A DNA stretch of 64,000 bases. Source: Onthophagus taurus. Taxonomy: Eukaryota > Arthropoda > Insecta > Coleoptera > Scarabaeidae. The position numbers were made by a program, and so were the translations under genes. The DNA is taken from positions 5,518,001 through 5,582,000 of the forward strand of contig NC_091967.1 of NCBI RefSeq assembly GCF_036711975.1, read 5' to 3'. The notes under the pieces were generated by a model, which saw nothing but the letters and a program-made list of their open reading frames with translations, was not told the origin of the DNA and did not search any database. Shown one piece after another: positions 1 through 13,700 of this stretch. How positions within the stretch are numbered: position 1 is the first letter of the stretch; each line of letters begins with the position of its first letter.

Positions 1-3000
1 TTTTATATGGGGAAGTAACTACATGATTAAGAAGTAAAGAAATTTTACTGAAGTAAAATATAGACGTTATTGGATAACACATGTGCGTAATCATTTGTTA
101 ATTGACCTTATACGCTATTAACAAAGTAAACTGAACTTTAGGTAAACACATTAATCTCATGCCAAAAAAAAAACAAATCAATTAGAATTCTTTAGCGGTT
201 GGAGTATTGGCCTTTAGTGCTGCATGCGCGGATATATATTTGTTCCCAAAGCAATTAGTAAATATTTATTCGTTCCTATATAAACATTTCTCTTGCCGTT
301 TTCGTTTCAATAAGGTTGAACACTGGCGTGCGGCCAAAGTATTCGGGAACCCGGAATCACCTTTACGCCGACAGTAGGTATTTCTCCCGGGTATTGATTG
401 AACTCCTGTTATTGCAAGTCAAAATGTCTCTGTTATATTTTCTTTGGATGCTACCAAGTTTATATTCCCCAACGAAATTTGCGGAGAAACGCAATATCGG
501 TAGCAACAAAAAACAAAAATACGTTACAGCCATAGATCATTACGACCTACAAAATTCGATTGCTATTTGCATATTTCCGGCGTTTATTAATAGAAATTGA
601 AACAACACAATCGTTCGGAACGACGATGTTTATTGAATAACAAAGCGGTACACACTTCTACATAATAAGTGGGAATCCTGGTCCCTAGATACTTCGGGGA
701 AACATTTACACAAATTTACATCGCGTTTATATTCGATTAGGGCATGCAGAAAGCTTTACATTCAGGTTTAACTCGTAATAGCACCAACCACATTCCATTT
801 ACAATTCAAACGTGTTATTTAAGTTAAAAAACTTCTTATCCCCGAGAAAAGCTATCAAATTATTTAGATCCACATATAAACTGCTTATTAATGTAACATA
901 TGGTATCTGCTGAATGATGTGATGGTAATATACCGTTGCCAAAATATGACACAATCTCATAATTTAAACGACAATTTCATAAATGATGTAAGAATTTTCA
1001 AATTGAAAATATTATTGGCACATTCAATCAACGGTTCAATTGATACATTAACGTCAGTAAATATTGTCACTCGACAAGTACAGGAAATAGTATTCCAAAC
1101 CAAAATATTTCTTTACACTGAATGAAACTGTTTATTACTAAGACTATAAATATCCGGCGTATACGTATACACAACGCGCTGCGAGTAGCCAACATAAAAC
1201 TGATAAATTTGACATTACACAAAATTACTTTTAGTGTAAAATGTGTTTTATACTAAAAAAATCCGAATACAATTTAAAAAGGTCATAAAAATGAAGTGGA
1301 ACAACTAACTCTAAAATATGGTTTTCTGAAACAATTTTTCATGAATAGAATTCAACGTTCAAAGAAATTATACAAATGGTAAACTTATATACTTACACAG
1401 GGGATACAGTTCACGTTAGAAACATAATCCAGCTCCATTTAAAAGGGTCTGAATACCTCTAAGGACATCGGTTCCGGTCCAATGTCCCCTAGTTAAACAT
1501 GCTACTTAACGTGACGTTCTGAAACACGACGACGAAAACGAAAAAGTCGTAGTAGTGGATGAGAGGTGACAACTGGACGGCGACGAGTGATTTGTGGGTC
1601 GGGGGATTATGGCTTCGCTTAGAAGGCCTCAATTTGCCCCCCGCGAACAACTTTGCTCCGTTTGCGTCCCGGAAAACCGAAATGATCCACCGGCGGCAAC
1701 CGTCGCGGCTCGAACTCTGTCGGCGGTCTTTACTGTCCATCTATTTTGGTCTGATTAATGTTTTACGTCAGTCACACCCAGAAACAAGAATCCCTCACTA
1801 TTTCGAGGAGACATAATTTTACAGCTTCCAACTTTCAATCGTCTAGCATAAGAGGACATATTTACCATCATTATTCACGCACGTGTAAACAATACTGACG
1901 AGACGAACGCGATATTTACGACGTATGAACTTTTCTTTGTAAGTGAAAAGCAAATCTAACATACAAAAATTTTCATCGTCACAAAACGTCAACTTGAACA
2001 AAAGATAAATCTCTACGGCAAATGTTGGCTTAAGCCTCGGCAAGATAAAAACTGCATTTTTCAGCAAGTAATATTTCTCCGCAAACTAAAAATGTAACGC
2101 GGGGACTGAATTCGGCATTGTGGTTGTAAGCGAATTAACAAAGAGAACGTACCATACTAATGCTCAGATTGCAGAACCGAACATTGTAGGAACTGAAACG
2201 AGCGACGTCCTGTAATAAAGTCTGGTACATAAAAAGGGTGCTGCATAATTTATGTCTATTCACTGCACGGTTTCTACTAACACCCACTCTAAAGGAACAT
2301 GGGAATTCATAATCAGCACTATTATAATAAATGAATCAACCTTAATCTTCTTATCTGTTTGGGCCGAATACATGATTTTAAATAAATTAACTACGATGCA
2401 GGTACCCATATATATCTGGATTATTTGTTACGAATAAAAAATGAACGGAATTAAGTAGTGTTCTAGTTGACTTTTCAACACGTGTCAATTAAGTAGAGTT
2501 CTATTTTAACACCTAGTCACTACAGACAAAAACAAAAATGCAAGCTTTGGTTCAGAGCCAGGCGACACTAGAGTATTTATAGGAAAACAATGTGAAAGCT
2601 TCGGCATTGAATCGCTGCAAGTAGTCTAAAGACATAATTAAATTTGAAATATAATTGACTTTAGTTTTATTTAAACGAGTTATATTTCACTATACATATA
2701 GTTAACGTTCTTAATTTGAAACAACGACAAATGCAAATCCAACAACTAAAAGAAGAAGGTGCTACTTTACTGACTTTAAATAATCTCATAACGGAAAACT
2801 TTTCTCATTACGATGCTGTTTTAGCTACCTGCTCAGTTGGCAAAATCTAAAAAGCAATTATAACTACGTCAGTATAAATTATTCGATTGCATTACTTGAA
2901 CTGTTATTTAAATGTTAAAAATATAAAGATCTAAATAGTACATAAATTAGGAATCACAAATCGACGAAATAAACAAATCAAGTAATCTTTATTTTACGTT

Positions 3001-4684
3001 TGAATCACTTCACAGTAACGTTGGTACGTCTTCCATTCGGTTTGGTTTAATAATGTTCCTTTGGGGAAAAGAAAACTAGTCAGAAAATAGCATCTCCTTT
3101 TGGACTTGTGCTGCTCATTATTTATTTAAGTGACTATCGTTTCTGGTAGACTCTCTAAAAATACTTCGTTTCACGCCAGCTGCAATTCTCAAACTATAAA
3201 ATCACGCGCATAATATGCGCCATAAACGTTACTGCGAACATAAAATCAGGGTGTTGATGACGCGCTACAATATCTTTTTTTGGGCGTCAAAGAGTAAAAC
3301 GATAATTTGGAGCATGAATTTCTTTACATTTTGATTTAAACGTGAAAAAAAAATGAAGATATGAACTATAAAAGTTTACAAGAATAGTAATTTTTATTAC
3401 CACTGACTAAGACTTTTAAAACTAAGCAAATTTAAATAAACTTAAAATGAAAGATGTTTAAAAAATGTTAAATATTTGTTTAAGTAAACAAACCATTAAG
3501 AAGTAAATAAAATCGGCATAAACTAAAGTACAACTATAAAATAGAAAAATTATTTTGAATTAAAACATTCAGTTAAGGTTGGTTAACAGTTAATGATAAT
3601 GTAAACAGATATATAAAGAAATCCACAAATATACATCCACAATCTTTCCGGGAAAAGTAGGAATCAACAATGCATGATAAGAGGTCAAGATCAGAAAGAA
3701 GAATGGAAGATGGTCTACAAACGAATCAATTAAGATGGTTTGGTCATATCCAAAAGATGGATGAGAATCGACTTAACAAAAAAAATTTTAAACTGGAAAC
3801 CACGATCATAGAAAGAGAGGAAGAACAAGGACCAGCTGGATTCATGACTAGATGAGAGAGAGGAAAATCTAATAAATTAATACCTGGTAAAACAATACAA
3901 GGTTATTTAAATATTACGCGTTGATCTATTTTTATTCCTCAAAATCCTACTACATCACTATCGATTAGTTTTTAGTACAACGGATAAATAGAAGCGAAAG
4001 GTAATCTAAGCTATATCCCGTTGTGAAAGATTCCGGGATCAGATTCGGAAAATGGATATCGCTTTAAAAGGATTTAGAACGTACACGGTGCACTATCACT
4101 TTAATCTACAAAACACCTATAGAAAAGTCAACGGGTACTATATCGACAGGTTAAAAATCATCAAGTGATACATATATCACATTTTCTGGAATAAATAGAA
4201 AATTGTAATAAAAAAAGATTAAGAAACACTTAAAAAGAAGAAGCTTAATTTTGATAGATATATAACAAAAAAGTAAATTTCTATTTATATTCTGCCACAC
4301 AACATTTTACTATTGATTTTCTTTAATCCCACTGGGACAGAAGCAACGTTCGGTAATTGGTGTACGTAAATTTTGAAATCAATATAGAAAATATAGGTCA
4401 CCTTCGGTAGATAGTTGTCAAACTTCACCTTTAAGTTATCAATTTATATGGTTTTATAACCTTCTTCGTACGACATCTATTTTTTTTGAATTAAATTCCT
4501 ATTTTGATTTTATTGTTAATAATAAATAAAAGTGTGATTCAATAATTTTTCGTTTAATGGTTAAACACGATAGTGAATCGGAGTATCGAGAGCAAATGTT
4601 AGCATTTCTTTTTTGTATAATGTGTATTGAGTAAACACAATTCGCATGGATTAAAAAATAATAATAAAAAAACTATTCACTCAC
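1..4684. other. non-coding stretch, probably smooth intron
   Basis: I see no convincing gene here apart from the LINE remnant at about 3640-3860. The region lies downstream of the last visible smooth exon (minus strand), so it is probably the next intron of that gene, whose remaining exons would lie before base 1. The open frames here (316-600, 919-1125, 1489-1816, 1843-2067, 2252-2437) have no recognisable domain or splice context. A GC-rich island at about 1490-1820 stands out from the AT-rich surroundings but could not be assigned. Confidence 0.6.
3640..3860 (+). mobile_element. LINE retrotransposon fragment (3' end of reverse-transcriptase ORF)
   Basis: The frame at 3670-3855 contains LRWFGHIQKMDENRLNKK. 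This is the highly recurrent C-terminal block of non-LTR retrotransposon polyproteins in insects (LRWFGHVxRM...R). The usual proline- and arginine-rich tail that follows is degraded. The reverse-transcriptase core upstream is missing, so this is a dead 5'-truncated copy inserted antisense to smooth. The family is probably RTE- or CR1-like, which I infer from the motif alone. Confidence 0.75.
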
Positions 4685-4745
4685 TCATTGAAACGGTGTA
4701 ATCCCAACTTTCCGAGTCGTTCTTGTGGACATTCAGCTTCTCCGG
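4685..4745 (-). CDS. sm: smooth exon 5 (RRM1-RRM2 linker)
   Basis: After the acceptor TTTGCAG (ending 4746) the frame reads PEKLNVHKNDSESWDYTVSM. It continues exactly from FAK of exon 4 and matches the family linker K-P-E-K-L-N-V-x-K-N-D...W-D-Y-T. The preferred donor is A|GTGAGT at 4684 (phase 1). A weaker GT just after the WDYT codons is possible. Downstream exons (linker, RRM2-4) are not in the window. Confidence 0.85.
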
Positions 4746-7700
4746 CTGCAAAGAGAAAAAATATATAACAGTTTTAGCACGATCGATTTCATGAGACTGG
4801 AGGTCAACGATGAATCAAAAAAATTGTAAATCTCAACGTAAAAGGACCGAGATTAAACTGAAAAGCGGATGGATATTTCATTATTCTTTTGAACTCGGCA
4901 AACGTATGGAATTGGTTTTGTAGCGGTATGTAGACGACGATAAAGGTCAAATGCGGGATGTTGAATGCAAAAATTAATTAAAACAAACTGAGTGTCGCAA
5001 CCCGTAGGCGCAATAATTGGCAGCAACTTGTACGATATTAATCCGAAACAATCATCTGCAACGCACATATGGTGGTGCGAACTGTTTCACGAGTTTTAAA
5101 ATATACAGATCATTAAATACAACGCTTTCTGCTTTTGTCCTATACAAAATATGTATAATATTTCGCTATTATAAATTATTATGCAATATCATTTCGTTGG
5201 GTGTTGAGTTTTGAACGAAATTAATGTGTACATGAAAAGAGATTACTTAATTTAACCACTATTCTTATAATATTTAAAAAATTTATTCTCCCACTTTGTA
5301 TGCGCTAAAAGAGACCTGACATTTGGCAAGGTACGCAGACGGTACTCGAGCTTGCCATCTCACGGGCTCTTGCGATCCCATATCGATAGGTCATTTATCA
5401 TTTTAATTAGCTCTTATACCACCGAATTTATCATATGAGTCCTCTGCCATAAATCTAACCCAGAAAACTCAGGTCAAATCAAATGAAACATATAAAATGC
5501 AATTTTGCAATTTGTTTGATTGTTGGAAGATCGCAAATTGCTTTTGAAATAAGCCATTAAAATTTAAATTTGTATTTTCAGTGATTTTCTTTGGTTCGAT
5601 CACTAGTTGTTACTAATACTTTCGTTGAAATTTCAAATGTGCGTGTCAAAACCGTTCTAATTAGCGTGTGTTGCATGCGGCTCTTTAAAAGTTCAGGAAA
5701 ATATTTCGAAGCAGTGCCGCGGTTGAGTCATAAACTTGGGCGAAAAACTACGGGAACGTCGCCAAAACATCAAAACCGCCGGTTGAATGAATGTCATAAA
5801 TATCGCTGGAATCGCAAATCAGCCTGTTGAAACTAACTGCGCTTTAGAGGCGTGTTTACAGCAGACCAAACACAATTTATCATGTAGTAATCACAAACAT
5901 GTTATACCCAGACACATTTGTGTGTGTTGTTCATACATTCGCAAGTGCCCGTAAAATTATAACTATTTCTTAACGTAAAAGCGCCGAGCTAATGTATAGC
6001 AGAATTAACTTTTTATGTAAGTTAGTTACGCAACGAGGAGTGGTCCGACACCAAATTATACCGGCATTTGACGTAAGTTCATTCGCCAAAACTCAACCTC
6101 ATAAATATGCAAAACTCTTTCTCTTAATAGCATTCTCACAAAGTGCACGTCTCCATTGCATATTCTAGTAGTACTGTAAATAGAAATACGGAATTAACCG
6201 CGTGCTTTTTTGAGACAGATCGTTAATTTGCAAATGCTTTTTCTTATTTTATTGAATCAGAATAATATGGTGATTAAATTACATGGTCTTTGTAGTGAAA
6301 AAAATGATTGAAATCCATAATTACTATGTAAAACATTTTAATATTAACCGCAACGAGGTGTAGTGCAATGCGACACAATTGTCGGATTGAAAAGTCTAGA
6401 ACAACTAGAGGATACCGACCACTATTGAAATGGGAGTTTCAATCGGTCGATGCGGAGAGTTTAGCATAAAGAGACTTTTCTGCCGTATTACTCGATGGTT
6501 GTTGAGATACTTTATTGAAAACTTTATTATATTTAAACTTATACATATTACAGATTCATTCAACGTTTTTTAGAGTTTGTTGACTTTTGATAAATAATTT
6601 CAAAAATCATGATTAGTAACATATTGAACCTTCTTCTTCCCGATGGAATCTCCGTGGGGAAGCGAATAAGAGCAGAAACATAAGTGATCGTAAACAAAAC
6701 ATACTAAAAGAATATGCACCTACATGGAATTGCAAAACAATGGCGCGAGAGAATGGAAATCGACATCATGGGGGTGAGTGAGATGAGATGGCCCAAGGCT
6801 AGCCGCTGTGACATAAGAGGCTATAAGAGAATATACTGTTGCGGATCAATCCATGGAAAGCATGAACACGGAGTGGGATTAATCGTTGATTCATATTTCA
6901 ATATTATATTTCGGAATAACCTAACCAATTGCCTAAATCTTTATGTAAACACGTTGTGAATGAAATTATATTAATTATAAAAATTCACTATTAGAATGCG
7001 CCGGTGAATATCCGTGCTAAAAGACTAAAACGAAAGGAATAAATTACACCTCGACCAACAGCAGAGAATTACGCTACCGAGGTGGCCGTGCGGATTTTAA
7101 TAATCCTCATCCGCTACGCGAAGGAGCCGGATGTTTGTGTCAACATCGTCGAGTGCCGGGGGCATAAATCTTCGGTTCAGATGCCAGAGTTTGCGTACCC
7201 CAAAATTTCCTCTCGCTGTTTATGCTTTCCTCGGACCTGGTACACAACATAGCGCAACATTAAATTAGACGCAAACGCCGCATCGTAAAGCGAACGACGT
7301 ACATTACATTGAAACAAGAATTAGAATTCTGCTCTCCGACGGAAGGTGATAAATAATAGAATGATATTAGAATTTTTCGAAAATTTATGATGTAATATAA
7401 TTCTGATACAATAGAAATAGAAAATTCGTAATCTATTTATAAAAGAGGTGTGTGTGGCACTATCTGTCTCCCATTTTTAAATTAAACCGCCAATAATCAA
7501 CAAAATCATGATGGGCACGTAGCAATTCAATTTGACACGTTGACCATTTCGGCTACCATTGATATTCTAATTTGAGTCGAGTTTCGAATCCAAAGCGTAA
7601 AATCGCATTAGTTTACGTTTGCGCACGACTGTACACGACGCCCTTCATAAAGCATTATTCACACGAAGACAAGCGTGTTATTTTTGATCGGCGCTAGAGA

Positions 7701-10700
7701 TGCACGTATGCACAAGTAATGCATATTTTATGAGCAGCTTCAAACGCAACGAAACGGAAGTTAAATTTATGGTCGTCCGTCTTTGTATAGATGTTAGATA
7801 TTTGTTGCTAATGTGGAATCACAAATGTACCTATCATATATATATATATTCATCAATTCATTTTTAAAACTACATTTTTGTAAACGGTATTCGCTAATTC
7901 AATCAATAATCATTCAGCTAAAGGTTAAAGTGAAAATAAATAAAATGAGAAAAACTTTCTACAGAGTTTGCCAACTAAAATGGATAGACCTAGTTTTCAC
8001 AACGTACACATTAAGAAATCAGAACCTTAAATGGAAAATTGACCTATGATCTATTCTATAGAATTCCATAATCGGAAAATTTCTCTTCCTTCTGCAATAA
8101 CAAGAAATCGAGAATTAAATACAAGCTCATTTTGGTGAAAATAATAAAATTTGTTTGCTGTTATTTTTTAATAGAAAAAATAATAAGAATTATTGGCTTC
8201 ATTTCAAATTAATCAGTTCACAACTCAATACTATTAAATATTAATAGCGATTATATCCGAATTTATAGATAAAGCCCATAATAAATTAGTAATTATTAAT
8301 GGCCACATGATATATTTCCAATACTGTTCAGAACAATTTTGCTATTAATAATTGGCCATTTAATATTATTTAATTGATGATTGTGCGGACAGAAAGTTAC
8401 GCTTATATCAGTTGTGGTAAAAAAGTTATTAATTTAAATAAAAGGGTTTATAAAAAAAGCGTGTTAATTTATAGAATAAACGGCCACGGTTTCGGCATTG
8501 GGGGGCCCATAAGCATACATTAAATTGTCGCGAAAAGGGAAGGACGAAATGGCAGGTAATAAATTTCAAGGGAGATACCACACTCCTTGAATTTCGAGGT
8601 TAGTTGTTTATCGATTTAGCAGTTATTCGCTTTATTACCCTCACGACGAGAAAGTTGGCCGGTGCTAAACCTTTTAAAACTTTGTCACTTCGAGTGTTTT
8701 ATAGCTACATCAGGATTTATTGATTCACCAAAACATTATATTTCAACATAATAGGCGCAGAATAGTTTCAAAACTGAGAAATAACAGAAGAAGATCTGAA
8801 GACAGCGTCTAAAAGTGAACGATAAAGTTTGAACATAAAAGTACATCCAGCAAATTTTTTTTAAATTGTGTAGTAGAGCTAGAAAGAACCATTTAACTGT
8901 ATTACATTGAATTTAATATGTGAATTATCGTAATTCAGGTTAGTTTTGCAATTTGATTATTTATTTAACAAAAACAAACACTAATTAATAGAAAATTAAA
9001 ATTAAATAGAAGCGCTAATAGCTGTACCACACGCACACGAATACCAAGTACCTTTAAATTTGTAATGAAAATAAAATCGTTTTTGAACCGTAATATAATT
9101 GACATATATACATCAAATTAAATTCAAGACAAGGAAGTTTAATTAAGCCCTCGCTGCTACTAACTACGCAAAACATCCATCCTACTCCCTAGATCGAGTT
9201 GTAAATTCAATTTTAACTTTACTAGATTTCAAAGGAATAAGAATTTTCACATTCATTAGTCGAATTACGAATATCAAAAGATTTTCTAGTTATGACTTTT
9301 TTGATTTTAAAAGAAATATTATAAGTTACATGCAATATCTAAGTGAAGGAGAGGTTACATTGCAATGATAATGTTACAGTTTAAATCAACCGAGCAGAAA
9401 CTTTGGTTAATTAGTCGGCAAATTCACATCAACGAACGTGGGGAGTGGGTAAGTGTCTTCTAATCTAATCCATCGCTCCGGGATACCGAGGGACTCAGCG
9501 TATCATAATGGATAGAACGTTAAGGTTGCCAGCCGACGATATTTCCATCAATAAAAGGGTTGAGTGATAATGTGAAAATCAATTCGTCGTTGCAATAAAA
9601 GACGTGGGTGTAAATGAGAAATGTGGCCGAGTTAATTCGCTTGAATCTCGGTAGATATTTCAATTTCTGGCACGGGTTCAAGTAAACGTCATACAAATTT
9701 TAATTTTATAGACCGAAATTAACTATATTATTGTTAATAGTATAACTAAGGTGAGAATAGACAAATATGTTAACTACAATTCAAAAATGATATTACTTAA
9801 TAGCCGAATGTGATAAGAGACACGATTCAATAAAATAAAGTTAGGGTTACCCAGGTTAGCTAGATTTTGTTCCACAAACTTAATAAATAAATACACATCA
9901 TTGTGTCATATCCTAAGTTGTAAAAAAAAGGGTAACCTGTCACTTTAACACCTACTAACCCACTTAAATCTGGTTACGCACTAAGTTTATGAAGGTTAAT
10001 AACCGAGTTACAAACCCGTTTGAGCTGCTCACGTTTCCAAAATGCGACCATCTTACTCGATTTAGTTAACGAACAGTGTAAGATTAACCTCACCGTGACC
10101 CGGCGTGCAGGATCGGTTTCCTAAAGTGCCTTTTATATCAAGACGATAAAACTGTCTGATAAAATCAGTCAGCACGTTGCATATTATTTTCCTAGTAACG
10201 TGTTTAAATCACTTTAAAACAAACTTTTTTAATTTTATCGGTTCTAAAACATACATATTTAACTGGACATGATATTGAATTTTCACTACGCAAATAATGA
10301 AAACGTGTATTCAAAAACGTTTTAAAATTGATTTTCACTACTGGGAATGAGATTCGTGTTGCATTTGAGTTAAATGGTTGAAATTGAAAAACATTTGATG
10401 TTTCCGGTTCATTTAGGATAAAACTACTATTATTAGCCGAGCTGGTCTGCATGAGCAAAAATAGATGCCCATTAGTTATTTGGAACCTATTGTGTTGTTT
10501 ATTGGATTTGCGTTTCTCTACAGATGTAACAAATAATGAATGTTCAATCCAATCGATTATTAACCTAGCGTTTCGTCATAAACAAACTAAACTTAACTTT
10601 AAATCTAAAGTCGCGTTTTAAATTTAAAAGTGTTTTCGTGCAAAATTTTAAACTAGTTTTTAACTTAAATCGGTTTAATTTTAATGGCAGCTATTAAAAA

Positions 10701-13700
10701 GTTCTGTTTGATTAGTTTAGCCTGAGGTCTTTCTCACTAACCTAAATTTGTATAATAAATTTACATTTCCTCTCATTTCTTGTTTGTTCCTCCCACATAG
10801 TCGATTATTCCTATTTCACATTCAAATTTACAATAATGTCCTTTAATTCATTGCCAATTTTCTTCAATATTTTGTTTTATGCTTTAATTTTGTCATGAAG
10901 TGAAAATACTGCAATCGGTAAAAATAACAAGTTTTTAAAGGCGTGATTATTTCCCCAATTTTTTTTCTTTATATAAATCTATAAAAATCTCGTTAAGCGA
11001 GAACCACGTTACATAAAAAACTCAACGAAAAACGTTTCAGGTCAATCCTTAGAACTGAAGAACGCCCACCATTTCTATCTGCGCGAAAAGGGTCGTCCTG
11101 CGGCAATGCAATTGCTTTCGTTATGCTTTTTTTGTTATTACTATATTTCTATCATTACAACAATAAATGAGAATGTGAGACAACCAGAAAGATACAATGT
11201 TAAAAGAAGTATTTTTAGAATTCTAATGTTGGATTTTTATAGTTTTCAAAATGACAATCCATTAGCAAATATATACACAATAAAAGTCAACACCTTACTA
11301 AAACATTTGGCATTCGATCAAAATACAACAATCACATAAAGAAGTAGATTTTGTATTTCCGCATGTATTTTTGTTTTAAAAGAAATAAAATAAGTCAAAC
11401 TGAATATCTCAAAACGAAAACTAAATACCGTCTATTCGACCACATATCACTTCAAGAATATCAAGGGAGTTGTATATCAATGGAAACGTAGGATTTTCCA
11501 GTGCAGGTCCGCTGCGAAATCGGAATTTTAGATTGCACCCGAAGAGTTGAACTTGAATAAATCGTGCGCGATGAGAACGTGTCCACTGACAAAGTGTTTA
11601 CGATATAAATAGCCTATGTGATCGCGGATAGATAAACATTACCAAGACATACAATAAATGCGGAAATACGTGTATTGTAAACGATCAGATGCAAAACAAG
11701 GTTCTATTACGACGGCTTCCGTTAAGCGCGTTTAAAGAGCATTATGCGGTTTAAATATAGCACATCAATCGTAAACACATTATGATGTAGTGAAGCACAT
11801 GCCAGCTGAGGAAGGTAATTCGAGATTGGTTTAGCTTAAACAAATATACGCAATTTATAATTTATGAAAATGTATTGAGGTATTAATACCAACTTGGTAA
11901 CTTGCACTGTTTATAAAAGATACAATGTTATCGGCACAAATCTAACATTTTATGTACTTTAAATGTGACAATAAAATCAAAATTTTAATTATAAATTAAA
12001 TTGAACGGTCCTACAAGCACTAATCCCCAGCAGGACGATTTTTTTTATACTAATTAAGAGTTAATTGAATCTTGGAATCCCTACTTAAAAACTTTAATTA
12101 GTCAGATAAGTAAATACTACCACCGATAATGATTATTAGAAAGTTCATAAATTTTCAGTTTAAAAAGCTGTTATCTCACGATTTTAATAACTTTTCTTAC
12201 AAAACTAATTACAACGTTTAATCAAGCGATTAATTTAATTTATAAAACTTTATCAATTAAAAGTAAAAGAGCTTACACATTAATTGGTATGTAACTAAAA
12301 TTTTGTAAATATTTAACAAATTATTTTGATTAAATCACCGCCATACAAGTAATAAAATACCATCATGGTGAGATATTAAATAGTTTGATACATTGCACTA
12401 CATCGCATCGTAGACACAGGTGAAAAGTGATATATTTTATTACGTTTTAACGACTTACGGCGAGTAATAACACCTAGTTTACGACCACTACCGTTACATA
12501 CTGCCGAAAATATGGGGTGTGAGTAAAATATAACCTGGCAAATATTTACGAGAAATTATTGTTTCTGTTTTTATAATTAAAATTAATAATATCTGCAAGA
12601 TTTACATTTTGAACATTCAAGTTATTTCTGTGTTAGATATATTCCCTTTTAAAAAGTTAATTAACGTTACTTTTAACGTAACGCTGAGTCAAAGCAACGG
12701 GACAGATTGAACAGTTTAGTCCAGCGGGGTAGACCATAATCTAACGGGAAAGTTACTAAGATTACGTGAAAATTGGATAAAATTTGATTTTACGCTTCAC
12801 TGGACGACTTGGCATAAATATCGAAGGAGGTTACACATTTTTCCATCGTGAATTCCATATTCTATCCTATTAACCTTTCAAATCGCTTATGTAAGAGAAA
12901 GGGTTTATAGCCAAAATCTTTTCCATTTCAACCATCTTTAATGGAAAATCAGAAATCCTACAGAATCTTTAGTCAAATTTAAGGTTTTGATAACAAATAA
13001 TATGTATCTAAAAACGATAAGTAAAATTCTTAAAAAGAAGGGAAAACAAGAAGAACTGGCATTGGATAAAGGAGAATGGCACAGATTTGTTCATTCATGT
13101 TCATTTATTTGTTTAAAGGTTTATAATACATAATATCTATCGATTATTGAAACTACACAAAAATAGTAAATAAGAAATAGTAGATATGCTTTTTGAAGTT
13201 TGTTTGAAATGGAACGATTCAACGTAAAATATTTATTTCAAATGCAGTACTACGCGAACTTACTAAAAGAAAAGTGTCACGAGAAAACAACTTCGCAACA
13301 AGTTCCATCGTATGTGAGCAGATACATAATGCATTCAGTGTAAGAGAGAGATTTATTCCGGACACCGCTGCACGCGAGTTCGTTAATGTCTCCTAAAATA
13401 TTTACAAGTTAGACAAAGGTCGCGGCATAGTAAAGCCTTTAGAAGCAATGGTTGCATTGCAGGAATAGTTCCTCTCTCCGCCGGTTTGTCTTTATCCTCT
13501 TTCCTACAATGAATCCCCAAATCTACTGCAAAGCGCTTGTATTGCTAGTTTGCTCTAGATAACATGGACGCAAACTAACTCGCGTATGCACCGTTAAAGT
13601 TGTAAACTAAGCTAGGCTGTTTTTTGGAAGAGATCGCTAAAAACACTCACTTTTAAGCACGGCAAAAGCATTGTTTGTTCAATCTGTTACAAAAGTCTTT

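Noticed and set aside
316-600. 94-codon open frame at the window start
   Set aside because: First codon is not ATG, no domain is visible, and it lies in probable intron DNA.
1489-1816. overlapping open frames on both strands in a GC-rich island
   Set aside because: Neither translation resembles a known family or continues the smooth frame; kept only as a compositional observation.
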